Part shown: positions 5,607 through 7,129 of the stretch, piece by piece
How the letters are laid out: each line of letters begins with the position of its first letter
Numbering within the stretch: position 1 is the first letter of the stretch
The notes under the pieces: generated by a model
Database searches by the model: none
What the model was told of the DNA's origin: nothing
Seen by the model: the letters and a program-made list of their open reading frames with translations, nothing else
Made by a program: the position numbers and the translations under genes
Assembly (NCBI GenBank): GCA_029880625.1
Contig: JAOUOA010000131.1
Span: forward strand, 1-7,129
Reading direction: 5' to 3'
DNA length: 7,129 bases
Origin: Spirochaetia bacterium
GTDB lineage: Bacteria > Spirochaetota > Leptospiria > Leptospirales > Leptonemataceae

Positions 5607-7129
5607 TCAGGAGTCCACTTTAAAAATTCCATCAAAAGATAAATCTGGCGGATTTTCAAGCAGCCGGGAGCATCGTTTCAGATATAATTCGCATACCGGG
5701 TCTTCAGGATAAACCGTTCGGGATTTTTGAAATAAAAGCTGCGCTTCTTTAATATTTTTATTTCTGTATTCGTGAATTGCATTGATCCATACGTTGTGAA
5801 CTTCAAGGAATTTATCTGCAATCATGCTGTTCTCAGCCAGTTGATAAATTTTATTGGAGTGGGTACGGCCCCGAACCTGGATCAGGTCAATTTCTCGCAC
5901 TGAATATTCACCTTTCAGCATATTTAGAGTATCTTCTGTAAAAATTACAGGGGTTTTATATAAATAATACATCTTCTGAATTCTGGAAGCTAAATTTACA
6001 GCATCTCCAATGACCGTATAATCCATCCGCTTCCTGGATCCAACATTTCCTGCAACGACCGGACCCGTATGGATCCCCATGCTGACTTCAAAAATAATTC
6101 GGTTTTCCGAAAGTCTTTTTTTATTTAATATGGAAAGACGGTTAAAGATTTCCTGCGCAGACAGGATGGCATTATCTGCATCATGTTCCGATGCATCGGG
6201 GACTCCAAAGAGAGCCATAATCGCATCTCCGATAAATTTATCCACAGTTCCATTGTGGATCATCACGGCATCGACCATCTCTTCAAAAAACTCATTCAGA
6301 AGTTCAACAAGTTCCTTAGGCTCGATGCTTTCTGATATGCCGGTAAAATTCCGAATATCGAGAAACATGGTGGTTGTATTTAATGTTTTCAGCTGAGGAT
6401 TTTCGGATTGATTTAAAATTTCTTCTACTACTTTCACCGGCACATATTTTTGAAAGGATTGGCGGATGCTTTCTTCTTTTTCTTTTGCCTCAAGCGCTTC
6501 CCGGTAGATTTTTGCATTATAGAATGCCATCTGAACCTGATCCATCAGACTTCCGAAAAAGGCACGGTTATATCGGCCTTTCTGGCTTCGCTCGCTGATT
6601 CCTGAAATGGAAAGAACATAAATGATGTCTTTTGCATCTTCTGAGAAAATTGGGATCCATATATCAGGTTTGCATTTTGAATTAAAATATTCAGGATTTA
6701 ATTCCTGAAGCCTTCGGATCGGACCGGCAGCTTCATTTTCGCCTCCGCTGAAAAAAAACGGTTCATGGTTTTCAATCATCCATGCGATGATATCTGTAGT
6801 CCCCGTCAGATCTTCCGCTGCATCTGCAGCTTCTAATTTTACGGGTCCGGTCGACGTCATTTCGCAGGCAAGAGAACGTTTCAGCCCTTTGTTTTCTCCG
6901 CTTTTTTCCATCAGACAGGCATACCCGAGCTTCAGCATTCGCATGATGGACCGTAAAAATTCATCTTTTAACTGATCAATTTCAAGAGACGTTTTAAGGG
7001 ATCTTCCAATTTCGTATAGCGATGTGAGCTCGGAGTTTTTCAGGTCCAGTTCGCGGTTTGAGCGGATCAGATCCTCGCGGCTTCGTGCATTTTCAAGCAG
7101 AAGTCCCGTATGCAGACCGATATTGCTCA
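5607..7129 (-). CDS. GAF-domain class III adenylate cyclase (N-terminus beyond the right edge)
   Basis: It makes cAMP and pyrophosphate from ATP. The gene is cut by the window edge: the frame is open for 61 codons above the ATG at 6944 (7127-6945), so 506 residues are visible. Those 61 carry GLLLENARSRE, like a GAF domain end, a charged helix, then LYEIGRSLKTSLEID, like a GAF start. Counting from the 6944 Met, a GAF-like domain spans about 1-145, followed by a helical linker ending FQKYVPVKVVEEIL (164-177) and the cyclase domain (about 188-370). All six catalytic positions are present: metal-binding Asp196 (FLDIRNFT) and Asp240 (KFIGDAIMALFG), purine-selecting Lys236 and Thr310 (DYTVIGD), and Asn317 and Arg321 (VNLASR). 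The Lys/Thr pair fits ATP, as in Anabaena CyaB1; guanylate cyclases carry Glu and Cys/Ser-type residues there. Residues about 378-440 form a TPR-like tail (WINAIHEYRNKNIKEAQLLF) seen after many bacterial cyclases. GAF ligand binding probably controls activity. Confidence 0.94.
   Translation of the reverse strand, partial: SNIGLHTGLLLENARSREDLIRSNRELDLKNSELTSLYEIGRSLKTSLEIDQLKDEFLRSIMRMLKLGYACLMEKSGENKGLKRSLACEMTSTGPVKLEAADAAEDLTGTTDIIAWMIENHEPFFFSGGENEAAGPIRRLQELNPEYFNSKCKPDIWIPIFSEDAKDIIYVLSISGISERSQKGRYNRAFFGSLMDQVQMAFYNAKIYREALEAKEKEESIRQSFQKYVPVKVVEEILNQSENPQLKTLNTTTMFLDIRNFTGISESIEPKELVELLNEFFEEMVDAVMIHNGTVDKFIGDAIMALFGVPDASEHDADNAILSAQEIFNRLSILNKKRLSENRIIFEVSMGIHTGPVVAGNVGSRKRMDYTVIGDAVNLASRIQKMYYLYKTPVIFTEDTLNMLKGEYSVREIDLIQVRGRTHSNKIYQLAENSMIADKFLEVHNVWINAIHEYRNKNIKEAQLLFQKSRTVYPEDPVCELYLKRCSRLLENPPDLSFDGIFKVDS

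Noticed and set aside
6079..6396. A 105-codon open frame on the plus strand
   Set aside because: It is antisense to the catalytic core of the adenylate cyclase, which is clearly coding. The Ser/Ile-rich translation is typical of a shadow frame.

Overview
The window comes from a Gram-negative (two-membrane) bacterium of moderate, slightly AT-rich composition. The evidence is a FadL-type outer-membrane beta-barrel gene and a second protein with an apparent export signal. Three features recall spirochaetes of the Leptospira group or deltaproteobacteria-like lineages: a eukaryotic-type UTP-glucose-1-phosphate uridylyltransferase, a GAF-linked class III adenylate cyclase, and a long-form acetylglutamate kinase. 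I cannot fix the taxon from the sequence alone, so that placement is only a hypothesis. I see no tRNA, rRNA, CRISPR array, insertion sequence, integrase or phage gene, and the region looks like ordinary chromosome.

Layout. One plus-strand gene at the left edge (4-1569) encodes a FadL/OmpP1/TodX-family outer-membrane transporter and ends in a clear intrinsic terminator (about 1595-1628). After a gene-free convergent gap up to 1791, everything else is on the minus strand and reads right to left as one tightly packed run. The order is: a GAF-domain class III adenylate cyclase that runs off the right edge (7129 to 5607), a START/SRPBCC-like protein (5572-5054), argB (5054-4170), apt (4170-3625), a small putatively exported protein of unknown function (3635-3207), and a eukaryotic-type UDP-glucose pyrophosphorylase (3183-1792). 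Two junctions overlap by one base (TGATG into argB, TAATG into apt), the apt/unknown junction overlaps by about 11 bases, and the other gaps are 23 and 34 bases. This strongly suggests one transcript with translational coupling. Its promoter must lie beyond the right edge, unless weak internal promoters exist.

How the genes fit together. The gene set is mixed: second-messenger synthesis (cAMP), the second step of arginine biosynthesis (ArgB), adenine salvage (Apt) and sugar-nucleotide supply (UDP-glucose). No single pathway joins them, so this looks like a housekeeping operon of loosely related genes rather than a dedicated system. The least explained members are the START-like protein coupled to argB and the small exported protein between apt and the pyrophosphorylase gene.

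The most useful correction to a naive reading is that the cyclase gene does not begin at the ATG at 6944. Its frame stays open for 61 more codons to the window edge, and those codons encode the end of one GAF-like domain, a helical linker and the beginning of the next GAF-like domain. I found no clearly novel system here.
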